Source: Burkholderiales bacterium Ga0074133 (lineage in GTDB: Bacteria; Pseudomonadota; Gammaproteobacteria; Burkholderiales; Burkholderiaceae_C). From it: DNA of 64,000 nucleotides. The notes beneath the pieces are model-generated. The model searched no databases and had not been told where the DNA came from. It worked only from the letters and a program-made list of their open reading frames with translations. Location of the stretch: NCBI GenBank assembly GCA_001464865.1, contig LNEG01000065.1, positions 1-64,000 of the forward strand. The letters are read 5' to 3'. Below are positions 1 through 8,676 of this stretch, in pieces (within the stretch, counting starts at the first letter, position 1; each line of letters starts with the position of its first letter). Position numbers and translations under genes: made by a program.

Positions 1-200
1 CTCTTGCGAGCAACTCATAATTAAGAATTGAAGTGAACTTCACTTCTCTCTCATGAGCGTTTGTAGTGCTAAGCACTAGTTCCAAAGAACTTGGCACTCG
101 CTATCAAACGCCCACGCTTATCGGCTGTATGTTTTTAATGAACCGGATCACACGTCAGACCGAAGTCTTTCTTTATTTTCCCGACTTAGCTGCGATCAGC
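1..200 (-). promoter_or_regulatory. rRNA operon leader (upstream of 16S, off the left edge)
   Basis: Read on the minus strand, this stretch has a boxA-like antitermination site (rc of 132-143, GTTCATTAAAAA). It then has a structured leader with complementary arms at 57-63 and 105-111 (GCGTTTG/CAAACGC) enclosing small palindromes, and a further hairpin at 30-46. The arrangement matches 16S leaders of Comamonadaceae, so the 16S gene should begin just left of position 1. The rRNA itself is not in the window. The alternative is a 16S-23S spacer, but the tandem promoters upstream argue against that. Confidence 0.72.
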
Positions 201-210
201 TGAGCCTTGA

Positions 211-240
211 ATTCTAGCACGGTTTTTAAAGCACCGTCAA
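211..240 (-). promoter_or_regulatory. rRNA promoter P1 (sigma70 type)
   Basis: On the minus strand, TTGACG (240-235) and TAGAAT (216-211) are separated by 18 bases. This is the promoter nearest the rRNA leader. The bases after the -10 (TCAAGGCT) recur after the P2 -10 box. Confidence 0.75.
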
Positions 241-332
241 AACTTTTTTCTTTCTCTTCAGATTTCTGACTTTGCCGCAAGTCGCCGTAGCAACCACCAA
301 CAACACCAAACATCCGCCGAGCGAAGCCTTGA

Positions 333-362
333 ATTATATACCGGTTTTTATCCCGCTTGCAA
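333..362 (-). promoter_or_regulatory. rRNA promoter P2 (sigma70 type)
   Basis: On the minus strand, TTGCAA (362-357) and a perfect TATAAT (338-333) are separated by 18 bases. The spacer shares AAAAACCG with P1, so the two look like duplicated promoter units. Confidence 0.75.
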
Positions 363-516
363 CTCAGTGCGACTTCTTTTTTGCACCACCGTCAGACACA
401 AGGACCAACTTCAGCACAACCACCAAACACGCCCCAGAACCAAACCCAAGAGCATCTTCAGCAACCCCGCCATCTCAAGTCACTTTTGCAAGCAGCTCTC
501 AGTAGCGAAGCCCTCG

Positions 517-546
517 ACTGTAGCACGGAAATCATCCCCGTGGCAG
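517..546 (-). promoter_or_regulatory. candidate rRNA promoter P3
   Basis: On the minus strand, CTGCCA (546-541) and TACAGT (522-517) are separated by 18 bases. They are followed by TCGAGGGCTTCGC, which resembles the P2 downstream sequence (TCAAGGCTTCGC). It is weaker than P1 and P2, and is called mainly because it repeats their layout. The rest of 547-654 shows nothing definite. Confidence 0.45.
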
Positions 547-654
547 CGCACCACCTCTTTTTTTCGAGACGTTAAGTAGCGCTCCAGACGGTCTGAGGTG
601 TGCCCCTTGACAAGGGTACGGGGTCGCCCAGCACAGCCTCCACGATAATGACCC

Positions 655-2574
655 ATGGCAATCATCACATTGAACAACGCGCAACTTGCTTTCGGGCACG
701 TAGCGCTTCTAGACCGCGCCGGCTTTTCTATAGAAAGCGGAGAGAGGGTTGGCTTGATAGGGCGGAACGGCGCAGGGAAGTCTTCACTGCTGAAGATACT
801 GGGCGGCCTGGCTAAGCCCGATGATGGCTCCCTCCAGATCCAGCAAGGAACGCGGATCGCATTTGTAGCCCAAGAGCCAGTCCTGGATTCCAACGCAACG
901 GTATTTGCTGCGGCCGCGAAGGGCCTTGAGCGTGTCATCTCTATACGCGATCTCTACCTATCTGGTGCAGACGGGCTCGACTTGGACGCCCTGCAATCCG
1001 AGATCGAGGCATACGATGCTTGGAATTGGGAGCAGCGCGTAGAAGAGACGCTGCAGCGCTTGCATTTGTCACCTGATGCGCTGGTTGGAGATTTGTCGGG
1101 CGGAACGAGAAAGCGCGTGGCACTTGCGCAAGCTCTGGTGGCGCGACCCGACGTGTTGCTCCTCGATGAGCCAACCAACCACCTTGACCTCGACTCGATC
1201 GAATGGCTCGAGGATCTTTTGCTCGACTTCACCGGCAGCGTGGTCACCATTACCCACGACCGTTCTTTTCTGGATCGTGTGGCGACGCGAATTGTCGAGC
1301 TGGATCGGGGACAGTTGAGGTCTTATCCGGGTAACTTCGCCCAATACCTGCTCCAGAAAGAAGAGCAGCTTGCACAAGAGGCAATCATCGCCGCCAAGGC
1401 AGACAAGCTGCTGGCCCAAGAGGAAATTTGGATCCGACGAGGTGTTGAAGCTAGGCGCACACGTAGCCAAAGCCGAATTAGCAGACTCGAGCAGTTGCGG
1501 GCGCGACGGGAGGCAAGACGTGAGGTGGTTGGGAGTGTCCGCATGGATGTGGCCTCGGGGGGATCGAATGGATACCAAGGCAAGATCGTCGCGGAACTCG
1601 AGGCCGTCACCAAGGTATTCGGAGAAAAGACGATTGTTCGAGGGTTTACCAGCACGATCCTTCGCGGGGACAAGGTGGGATTGATTGGCCCGAACGGTGC
1701 AGGTAAGTCCACGCTTCTTAAGATGATTTTGGGCGAACTCGAACCAGACGCGGGCACCATCAGGCAAGGCGCGAACCTGCAAGTGGCGTACTTTGACCAA
1801 ATGCGGCATGCGTTGGATCTGGACGCAACTCTTGAAGACTTCATCAGCCCCGGCAGCGAATGGATCGAGATCGGAAACCAGCGAAAGCATGTCAAAAGCT
1901 ACTTGGCTGATTTCCTGTTCTCCCCGGCCCGAGCCCACTCGCCCGTCCGATCTCTTTCAGGCGGTGAACGAAACCGCTTGCTCTTGGCTCGCCTCTTCGC
2001 GCGCCCTGCCAATGTACTGGTACTTGACGAACCGACAAACGATCTCGACATCGACACCCTTGACCTGCTAGAAGAGTTGCTGGAGTGTTATGAAGGAACG
2101 GTGTTTCTGGTGAGCCACGACCGCACTTTCCTCGACAACGTCGTGACTAGCACCATTGCCGCTGAAGGTGATGGACTATGGAGAGAATACGAGGGGGGTG
2201 TACAGGACTGGATTATTCAGTCAAAGCGAAGTCGGGCATTGCAGGCAGCAGAGAGCAATCAACGGCCTAGCCAAGCCGCTGCAGGGTCGATCGGAGACAA
2301 ATCGGCTTCGGAAACCACCGCAACGAAAACGACGGCGATGTCACCCGTCGGGACCAGAAGAAAACTGACCTACAGAGAGCAGAGAGAACTCGACGAATTG
2401 CCTTTGCAAATCGCCACCCTGGAGTCAGAACAGAAGGCATTGCACGAGAAGCTTGCCGATGGAGCGCTTTATAGCCGTGATCCAAGCGCAGCAACAGCCA
2501 TGACAGTTCGAGCTGCTGAAATCGAAGAAGCGCTTATGACAGCCTTGGAGCGATGGAGCGCTCTTTCCAGCTAA
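655..2574 (+). CDS. uup: ABC-F family ATPase, Uup type
   Basis: A soluble protein of 639 aa with two fused ABC domains and no membrane segments, the ABC-F layout. Such proteins act on ribosomes; Uup is also linked to the stability of branched DNA intermediates. Walker A sites are GRNGAGKS (36-43) and GPNGAGKS (near 345). The signatures are LSGGTRKR (near 148) and LSGGERNR (near 434). Walker B/ABC-F motifs LLLDEPTNHLD and LVLDEPTNDLD are present. A charged C-terminal helical region (near 560-639, with TYREQRELDELP) resembles the Uup C-terminal coiled coil. No strong ribosome binding site precedes the ATG, but the first beta strand follows it directly. It is divergent from the rRNA operon and convergent with cheB. 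The subfamily name is less certain than the family. Confidence 0.86.
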   Translation: MAIITLNNAQLAFGHVALLDRAGFSIESGERVGLIGRNGAGKSSLLKILGGLAKPDDGSLQIQQGTRIAFVAQEPVLDSNATVFAAAAKGLERVISIRDLYLSGADGLDLDALQSEIEAYDAWNWEQRVEETLQRLHLSPDALVGDLSGGTRKRVALAQALVARPDVLLLDEPTNHLDLDSIEWLEDLLLDFTGSVVTITHDRSFLDRVATRIVELDRGQLRSYPGNFAQYLLQKEEQLAQEAIIAAKADKLLAQEEIWIRRGVEARRTRSQSRISRLEQLRARREARREVVGSVRMDVASGGSNGYQGKIVAELEAVTKVFGEKTIVRGFTSTILRGDKVGLIGPNGAGKSTLLKMILGELEPDAGTIRQGANLQVAYFDQMRHALDLDATLEDFISPGSEWIEIGNQRKHVKSYLADFLFSPARAHSPVRSLSGGERNRLLLARLFARPANVLVLDEPTNDLDIDTLDLLEELLECYEGTVFLVSHDRTFLDNVVTSTIAAEGDGLWREYEGGVQDWIIQSKRSRALQAAESNQRPSQAAAGSIGDKSASETTATKTTAMSPVGTRRKLTYREQRELDELPLQIATLESEQKALHEKLADGALYSRDPSAATAMTVRAAEIEEALMTALERWSALSS

Positions 2575-2670
2575 GCGGCCCACAACTGCAATACGCTCCG
2601 CATGACCCCGAGGAGACGAGCGCAGTCGGACCTCAGGAAACCGCTTTCGTAGCGTATTCGCACTCTCAGA

Positions 2671-3774
2671 TCAGATGCGATGGTGCAGACGATCTGTTGC
2701 ACCTCGAAGTCGGGAGATCAGCGCAGGGGCGATCTGTCCCAGCGGGAGAACTTCGTCCGCTGCACCATGCGCAATCGCCTCGCGCGGCATACCGAAGACA
2801 ATACAGGTAGCCTCGTCCTGGACATAGTTGTAGCTACCCGCATCCTTCATTTCGCGCATCGCGGCAGCACCGTCGTTGCCCATTCCGGTGAGCATGATCC
2901 CAAAAGCATTCCGCCCTACCACTGCGGCGGCGGATTTGAACAGTACTTCGACGGATGGCTTATGCCGGTTCACTGGTGGACCATCATCGACAACCGCGAC
3001 ATAGTTAGCGCCGCTGCGAGCAACATGGAACTGCGTCCCGCCCGGAGCAATATAAGCATGGCCAGGAATGATTCGCTCGCCATTGCTAGCCTCCTTCACC
3101 GTGATTTGACAGAGTCCATTCAACCGCGCAGCGAAGCTTGTCGTGAATCCCGGTGGCATATGCTGGGTGATCACGATGGCTGGCGAATCCGCTGGCATTT
3201 GCACCAGGACTTCCTTGATGGCCTCTGTACCGCCTGTCGAAGCACCGATACAAATCAGCTTTTCGGTAGACAGTCTGCCTAGCAACGCATGTGATGCAGT
3301 TGTGATGGGTATCGCCACTCCACCCCCGGCATCCGCCGGCTGCGACTCGCGCGTGGGGGCGCGGCGTACTTGGGCCACTGCAGCCACACGTATTTTTTCA
3401 ACGATTTGTGACGCGAGGTCATTGAGCCCGCTGGCAAGACCCACACGCGGCTTGGCCACAAAATCAACAGCGCCGAGCTCCAGCGCCCGCATCGTAACCT
3501 CGGCACCTCGCTCGGTGAGCGTGGAGATCATGACCACCGGCATCGGCCTCAGACGCATCAGGCGCCCAAGAAAATCGATGCCATCCATTCGCGGCATTTC
3601 AACGTCCAGCGTAATGACGTCCGGATCAAGCTCACGAATCATCTCGCGGGCTACCAGCGGGTCATTCGCCGTACCGACGCACTGCATATCGCGCTGGCGG
3701 TTGATGATCTCGGACAACAAACTGCGCACCAGCGCTGAGTCATCCACCACCACAACGCGGATTTTCCTGCTCAT
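2671..3774 (-). CDS. cheB: chemotaxis protein-glutamate methylesterase/deamidase CheB
   Basis: A protein of 367 aa that removes methyl groups from receptor glutamates and deamidates receptor glutamines, giving adaptation. The N-terminal receiver has the acidic pair D11/D12 and the phosphorylation site D57 ([11 protein letters not shown]). The C-terminal methylesterase has the catalytic serine motif GASTGGTEA, histidine in [10 protein letters not shown] and aspartate in [10 protein letters not shown]. The ATG at 3774 is preferred because AAGG lies 8 bases upstream; a TTG one codon earlier is also open. It is the last gene of the leftward chemotaxis operon, 12 bases after the cheD stop codon. 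Its likely phosphate donor is the CheA at 6104-8230. Confidence 0.96.
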   Translation of the reverse strand: MSRKIRVVVVDDSALVRSLLSEIINRQRDMQCVGTANDPLVAREMIRELDPDVITLDVEMPRMDGIDFLGRLMRLRPMPVVMISTLTERGAEVTMRALELGAVDFVAKPRVGLASGLNDLASQIVEKIRVAAVAQVRRAPTRESQPADAGGGVAIPITTASHALLGRLSTEKLICIGASTGGTEAIKEVLVQMPADSPAIVITQHMPPGFTTSFAARLNGLCQITVKEASNGERIIPGHAYIAPGGTQFHVARSGANYVAVVDDGPPVNRHKPSVEVLFKSAAAVVGRNAFGIMLTGMGNDGAAAMREMKDAGSYNYVQDEATCIVFGMPREAIAHGAADEVLPLGQIAPALISRLRGATDRLHHRI

Positions 3775-3786
3775 CAACTAAACCTT

Positions 3787-4536
3787 TTAAAACAGATCGA
3801 CGGAACCGCCGGACGTCGACTTGGCGACGGTGGCTGCATTGCCGCGCACTTCCTGCGCGACCAGCGCTTCCGGGTGGGCATGGGCCAACCGCTTCACCAT
3901 GGCTTTACCTGTGATCGGGAAGAAAACGACCTTTCGCGGATAGATGTCCAGTACGTCGTCGGAAACGATCGGAATTCTTTCCGTGTGCAGGTAGTTCAAC
4001 ACAAAATTGGTATTGCGCTCACCCACGTTCATCGTCGTGAAATTCGCCATTACCTGGGCACCGCCAAAAATCTTGGCCTGCATGGTTTCTCGACGCGCAC
4101 CCAGTTTCAGCATTTCATTGATCAACAACTCCATCGCATACGATCCGTACCGACCGGACGCGTCTGCTAGATCACCGTCAGGCAGCATGAAGTGGTTCAT
4201 CCCCCCCACTCGCGCACGGCTATCCCACAAACAAGCGGCAATGCATGACCCGAGCACGGTCATGATCACCAAGTTTTCGTCCGACACGAAATACTCCCCC
4301 GGTAACACCTTGACGGCGTTGTGCTGAAAGTGGTGATCCAAGTAGAAAAATGAAGCCTCACCTGGTTTTCGGGTGCGCGCCTTCAGCTCCTGCAAAGAGG
4401 ACTCCCGCGCCGGTCCGCTGCCGGCTGAATAGACGTCCGCGCTGAGAGGAGCGATGCGTGGAGCCCTTCGCCGCTCGCTGGTGCCCACACTGACAGAACT
4501 GGGCGCCGAAGATATACCGGTTGGAGTGGTGGTCAT
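3787..4536 (-). CDS. cheD: chemoreceptor glutamine deamidase CheD
   Basis: A protein of 249 aa. CheD deamidates specific receptor glutamines to glutamates and in some bacteria is regulated by CheC. The conserved core is present: TVLGSC with the catalytic cysteine, followed by GGMNHFMLP with the catalytic histidine. An N-terminal tail of about 65 residues rich in Ser, Pro and Arg precedes the core. The ATG at 4536 is chosen; a TTG at 4572 would overlap the cheR stop, and neither has a clear ribosome binding site. The extreme C-terminus is GSVDLF, identical to the end of the CheZ-like protein at 8677-9123 (see findings). It lies between cheR and cheB. Confidence 0.93.
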   Translation of the reverse strand: MTTTPTGISSAPSSVSVGTSERRRAPRIAPLSADVYSAGSGPARESSLQELKARTRKPGEASFFYLDHHFQHNAVKVLPGEYFVSDENLVIMTVLGSCIAACLWDSRARVGGMNHFMLPDGDLADASGRYGSYAMELLINEMLKLGARRETMQAKIFGGAQVMANFTTMNVGERNTNFVLNYLHTERIPIVSDDVLDIYPRKVVFFPITGKAMVKRLAHAHPEALVAQEVRGNAATVAKSTSGGSVDLF

Positions 4537-4568
4537 GAGAATAACAAGCAGAGCGTCAGAGACAGTGC

Positions 4569-5477
4569 TCAACGGCGTTCATACACCGTCTTGCCTCGCA
4601 GAGTGAACAAGTCCTTGGACTCGCTGAAGTTCTCGGCATGGCCCACAAAAAGCATCCCACCCGGCTTGAGAACGCGATGGATCCGCTCAAGAACACGACG
4701 CTGCGTGGGCGCATCGAAATAAATCATCACGTTCCGACAGAAAACGACATCAAATGGCTCCTTGAACGGCCAATCGTCCCTTATGAGGTTGACGCTCATA
4801 AACTCGATCGCACGGCGCAACTCTGGTTTGGCGCGCGCCATTCCCGCATTCGACCCTTTCCCCTTCAGGAAAAACTTCTGCATACGATCAGGGGTCAACC
4901 CCTTCAGGTTATCCAGACGATAGACGCCGTTCGCAGCAGTCGCCAGTACCCGCGAGTCGATATCGCTGGCAGTGAGCTTGAATGATGCGTTTTGACCCAA
5001 CGCCTCGATCGCGGTCATCACAATCGAATACGGCTCCTCTCCGGTCGAGGCAGCGTTGCACCACACTCGCCAGCTGTGCGAAGGTTTGGTACGCAGATGC
5101 GAGGCAAATATCTCGAAGTGGTGCTGCTCGCGAAAAAAGGCCGTCAAATTAGTCGTGAGAGCATTGACGAACTCTTGCCATTCAGGGCCATCGTGATTTT
5201 CAAGCCATGCTAGGTAATCATGAAAGCTGGAATAGCCCGTTTCGCGCAACCGTCGTGACAGACGGCTGTACACCATTGCATGCTTGCCATCATGCAGGCT
5301 GATTCCGGCTCTCTGATAAATCAGGGCCTGCACGCGTGCGAAGTCAGCATTGGTCCAGACAAACTCACGACCTTGAGCCAATGGGCCAGAAGTTGCTTGT
5401 GCCACGGATGCTTCAGCTCTGGCCGGGGCAGGTCGTCCTGCAGATGTGACACTGGTGGTCGAGGCCATATTGATCAT
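4569..5477 (-). CDS. cheR: chemotaxis protein methyltransferase CheR
   Basis: A protein of 302 aa that methylates receptor glutamates with S-adenosylmethionine, opposing CheB. After a tail of about 35 residues rich in Ala and Ser, the helical CheR N domain begins (FVWTNADFARVQALIYQRAG). The methyltransferase core follows, with LTTNLTAFFRE, the SAM-binding WCNAASTGEEPYSIVM and the later FDVVFCRNVMIYFD. There is no TPR extension, so it is the simple classical form. It lies 89 bases after cheW and is followed by cheD. The ATG at 5477 has only a weak ribosome binding site; a second ATG is three codons downstream. Confidence 0.95.
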   Translation of the reverse strand: MINMASTTSVTSAGRPAPARAEASVAQATSGPLAQGREFVWTNADFARVQALIYQRAGISLHDGKHAMVYSRLSRRLRETGYSSFHDYLAWLENHDGPEWQEFVNALTTNLTAFFREQHHFEIFASHLRTKPSHSWRVWCNAASTGEEPYSIVMTAIEALGQNASFKLTASDIDSRVLATAANGVYRLDNLKGLTPDRMQKFFLKGKGSNAGMARAKPELRRAIEFMSVNLIRDDWPFKEPFDVVFCRNVMIYFDAPTQRRVLERIHRVLKPGGMLFVGHAENFSESKDLFTLRGKTVYERR

Positions 5478-5566
5478 CCAGAAAGGGGCCGTTACTTCAA
5501 AGATATGGCTACTGAGATGCCCATTGACGAATGCCCTGAGCCGCCACGCCCCGGCAGGTACCCGAT

Positions 5567-6055
5567 CTACTCGCTGGTCGATGCCAACCCCATGTCCAGC
5601 CCAGACATCAGCTTCTCAATGTCCAGAAGGATCAACATGCGCTCTCCCACCGACCCAAGTCCCAGGATGCAACTGTTGTCAATGGCGCTTTCAATGTCAG
5701 GAGCCGAACGGATACTGTCGGGATTTAGCTCCATCACATCGCTGACCGAATCCACGACCACACCAACAACACGACTGCGGAGGTTGAGGATGATCACAAC
5801 AGTAAAACTGTTGTAGTCCGCCTGCGCACAATTGAACTTCAGACGCATATCCACGATGGGAACGATCGTGCCGCGTAGATTGACCACCCCTTTGATGAAA
5901 TTGGGAGCGTTCGCTATCCGAGTCGGCGGTTCGTAACCGCGGATTTCCTGAACCTTCAATATGTCGATCCCGTACTCTTCCTGGTCGAGTCGGAAGGTCA
6001 GATACTCACGGGCTCCTGCAGTTGTTGAATCTGCAGACTTCGCTACCACACTCAT
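5567..6055 (-). CDS. cheW: chemotaxis scaffold protein CheW
   Basis: A protein of 162 aa consisting of one CheW domain. It links receptors to CheA in the signalling arrays under the inner membrane. Typical features are EYLTFRLDQEEYGIDILKV, the RGTIVPIVDMR stretch and VVGVVVDSVSDV. The ribosome binding site AAAGGAG lies 6 bases before the ATG. It sits between cheA and cheR, 48 bases after cheA. The length is normal for a single-domain CheW, and nothing is unusual. Confidence 0.96.
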   Translation of the reverse strand: MSVVAKSADSTTAGAREYLTFRLDQEEYGIDILKVQEIRGYEPPTRIANAPNFIKGVVNLRGTIVPIVDMRLKFNCAQADYNSFTVVIILNLRSRVVGVVVDSVSDVMELNPDSIRSAPDIESAIDNSCILGLGSVGERMLILLDIEKLMSGLDMGLASTSE

Positions 6056-6103
6056 GGTGACTCCTTTCGTAGCGGCGCCGCTAAACAGCCGCCGCTTAGT
6101 TCT

Positions 6104-8230
6104 TCAATGGCGGGCGCGACGAACGAGTCCGCCTGTGTCAAGGATGAGTGCCACAGTCCCGTCACCGAGGATGGTGGCGCCAGAGACATTGGGTACCTTG
6201 CGGTAGTTGGTTTCCAGGTTTTTAACCACGACCTGGTGCTGGCCCAGCAATTCGTCCACCAGCAGCGCAACCCGGCTTCCGTCCGCCTCGACCACAACCA
6301 TGATGTTGCTAGACTTGTCCAGATCGAACCGCGGCACCTGGAAGATCTTTTCAAGGGCGATCACCGGCATGTACTCATCGCGCACCTTGACCAGTTGAGA
6401 TCCTTGCGCGACCGTACTCACGTCACTGGAGTTGACCTGGAAGGACTCAACGACGGAGGACAGCGGCAAGATATACACCTCTTCACCCACGCCAACAGAC
6501 ATTCCGTCCATGATGGCCAACGTCAAAGGAAGGCGCACCGACACCTTCATCCCATAGCCCTCCGCCGAGTCGATTTCCACGGAACCGTTCAGCGCGGCAA
6601 TGTTTCGCTTGACCACATCCATGCCAACTCCACGGCCGGACACATCAGTAACTTCGTCTGCGGTGGAAAAGCCTGGAGCGAAGATCAGCTGCCAAACCTC
6701 TGCATCGCTCATCTGCTCGGAGACGTCCAGCCCACGCTCCAGGGCTTTGCTCAGAATCTTCTCGCGCGACAAACCCTTTCCGTCGTCACGCACCTCTATC
6801 ACGATCGATCCGCCTTGGTGGGAGGCTGATAGCGTGATGGTGCCGTGTTCCGATTTACCTTTGGCAAGCCGGTCGGCAGGCATTTCGATACCGTGATCAC
6901 AGCTATTTCGGACCAGATGCGTGAGCGGATCAGTGATCTTCTCGACAAGGCCTTTGTCCAGCTCCGTTGCTTCCCCAAGCGTGACCAGTTCCACCTTCTT
7001 ACCCAGTTTGTTCGCCAAATCTCGCAACATACGGGGGAAGCGGCTGAAAACAATCGACATCGGAATCATCCGGATCGACATCACAGATTCCTGGAGATCC
7101 CGGGTATTGCGGTCAAGGTCTGCCAGCCCTGCAAGCAACTGCTGATACGCGCCCGCATCAAGCCCGCGGCTGTTTTGCGCAAGCATTGCCTGAGTGATGA
7201 CAAGCTCGCCGACCAGATTGATCAACTGATCGACCTTTTTAACGTCCACACGGATCGTCGTCGACTCCATCTGTGCCTGTCCACCCCCTTTGGATTCCGC
7301 CGCCGGCCTTGCCGCCACGGTGGTTTTTGCTACACCAGTGGACTGGTTGATCGAGCTCGGTGCAGGCATGTCCAGATGTGGTGCACCCGGCGCGCCGTCG
7401 AAGAAACCATAGGGCGTTCCATCTCCGCCCGCTTCGCCTCCGGCCTCTGAGGCGGACTGCTCCGCCGCACTCGCAGCAGCCGCACCAGCCTCACGAATGC
7501 GAACCCTGTCCTTGGACACATGGAACGCGAACAGGTCCATCAAATCATCGTTGGTCGACGTCGTTTCGACCGAGAACAGGCGCATGTCCGCCGAGGTCGT
7601 AGGAACGTCCCGTACCGCGCCGAGCCCGGGAATATCGCGGAACAACTCCTTAATGGCGTCAGCCTGCTCGGGTCGCTCCAAGGGGCCAATCTCGATTTCA
7701 AGCTGCCGAACGCCGCCTGGCGCCGCCGGCGTCGGCGCCGGCACTGCACGCGCAGCAGGGGCGGGGGGAGGCGGTGGTGCTACTGGCGCCGCTGCAACAG
7801 GCACCTGTCCGGCCGCAAGCTCGCTGATCCGGCGCACAAGGGCAGACGTCGAAACGGCCTCCCCCTGCCCACCCGCCTGGTGACGCGCCAAAAGGCTTCT
7901 CGATGCGTCAGCAGATTCAAGCAGCACATCGACCATTTCAGGAATTGGCTGAAGCTCGTGCCTGCGCAAACGGTCCAGCAACGACTCCATTTGATGCGTG
8001 AGCTCGGCGACGTCGGCAAAGCCAAATGTTGCCGCACCACCTTTGATGGAGTGCGCGCACCGAAAGATGCCGTTGAGCTCTTCGTCGTTTGCACTACTCA
8101 GATCCAGATCGAGCAACATTTGCTCCATCAGGTCGAGATTCTCACCCGCTTCTTCGAAAAAGATCTGGTAGAACTGACTGAGATCGAAGTCAGCGCCCCC
8201 GCCCGATGGTTCTTGGTACGTGTCCGCCAT
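6104..8230 (-). CDS. cheA: chemotaxis histidine kinase CheA
   Basis: A protein of 708 aa, the central kinase that phosphorylates CheY and CheB. It has an N-terminal HPt domain (about 1-105) with phospho-acceptor H60 in CAHSIKGGAATFGF, and a Pro/Ala-rich linker. A small P2-like domain (about 170-245) is followed by a second Ala/Gly-rich linker and the dimerisation helices (VDQLINLVGELVITQAML). The ATPase has LVRNSCDHGIEMP, VRDDGKG and GRGVGMDVVK, and a CheW-like regulatory domain ends the protein. AGGAG precedes the ATG at 8230. It follows cheY and precedes cheW in the operon. The two low-complexity linkers are longer than in enteric CheA but usual for betaproteobacteria. Confidence 0.97.
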   Translation of the reverse strand: MADTYQEPSGGGADFDLSQFYQIFFEEAGENLDLMEQMLLDLDLSSANDEELNGIFRCAHSIKGGAATFGFADVAELTHQMESLLDRLRRHELQPIPEMVDVLLESADASRSLLARHQAGGQGEAVSTSALVRRISELAAGQVPVAAAPVAPPPPPAPAARAVPAPTPAAPGGVRQLEIEIGPLERPEQADAIKELFRDIPGLGAVRDVPTTSADMRLFSVETTSTNDDLMDLFAFHVSKDRVRIREAGAAAASAAEQSASEAGGEAGGDGTPYGFFDGAPGAPHLDMPAPSSINQSTGVAKTTVAARPAAESKGGGQAQMESTTIRVDVKKVDQLINLVGELVITQAMLAQNSRGLDAGAYQQLLAGLADLDRNTRDLQESVMSIRMIPMSIVFSRFPRMLRDLANKLGKKVELVTLGEATELDKGLVEKITDPLTHLVRNSCDHGIEMPADRLAKGKSEHGTITLSASHQGGSIVIEVRDDGKGLSREKILSKALERGLDVSEQMSDAEVWQLIFAPGFSTADEVTDVSGRGVGMDVVKRNIAALNGSVEIDSAEGYGMKVSVRLPLTLAIMDGMSVGVGEEVYILPLSSVVESFQVNSSDVSTVAQGSQLVKVRDEYMPVIALEKIFQVPRFDLDKSSNIMVVVEADGSRVALLVDELLGQHQVVVKNLETNYRKVPNVSGATILGDGTVALILDTGGLVRRARH

Positions 8231-8264
8231 GGTGGCTCCTGTATGGTGGTGATCGTTGCTGGGA

Positions 8265-8627
8265 CTAACGAATCACTTTCTGGATCACTTCGATCAGACG
8301 ATTCGGATCAAATGGCTTTACCAACCAGCCCGTGGCCCCCGCGGTACGTCCCGCCTGCTTCATCTGGTCACTGGACTCAGTGGTGAGGATCAGGATCGGA
8401 ATCGTCTTGAACTTCGGATGCTCACGCAGCTTGCGCGTCAGCCCGATGCCATCGAGCCGCGGCATATTCTGATCTGCCAGAACGAGGTCGATGTTGTGGG
8501 TCTCAGCCTTTTCGAGCGCGTCCTGCCCATCCACCGCCTCCACCACGTGATAGCCCGCCCCGGTGAGGGTAAAGGCCACCATTTTTCGCATGGACGGTGA
8601 ATCATCAACGGCAAGGATCGATTGCAT
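8265..8627 (-). CDS. cheY: chemotaxis response regulator CheY-like (che operon copy)
   Basis: A single receiver domain of 120 aa with no output domain. The acidic pair D8/D9, phosphorylation site D52 (LVLADQNMPRLDG), T/S in ILTTES and K in VKPFD are all present, so it should be phosphorylated by CheA. The ATG at 8627 is preferred because GGAG lies 8 bases upstream; an in-frame TTG at 8639 is part of that ribosome binding site. It is flanked by a CheZ-like gene and by cheA. The window holds a second CheY (40254-40640) next to motAB and canonical cheZ. This copy is more like the single-receiver regulators of che operons and may not be the main motor-binding CheY. Confidence 0.9.
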   Translation of the reverse strand: MQSILAVDDSPSMRKMVAFTLTGAGYHVVEAVDGQDALEKAETHNIDLVLADQNMPRLDGIGLTRKLREHPKFKTIPILILTTESSDQMKQAGRTAGATGWLVKPFDPNRLIEVIQKVIR

Positions 8628-8676
8628 GTGTGGCTCCAACTGACTTGAATATATAGGTTAACCGGTGGTATGAACG

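Noticed and set aside
272-579. Short overlapping reading frames of 70-77 codons in the rRNA upstream region
   Set aside because: They lie across the tandem rRNA promoters, have no ribosome binding site and no recognisable protein features.
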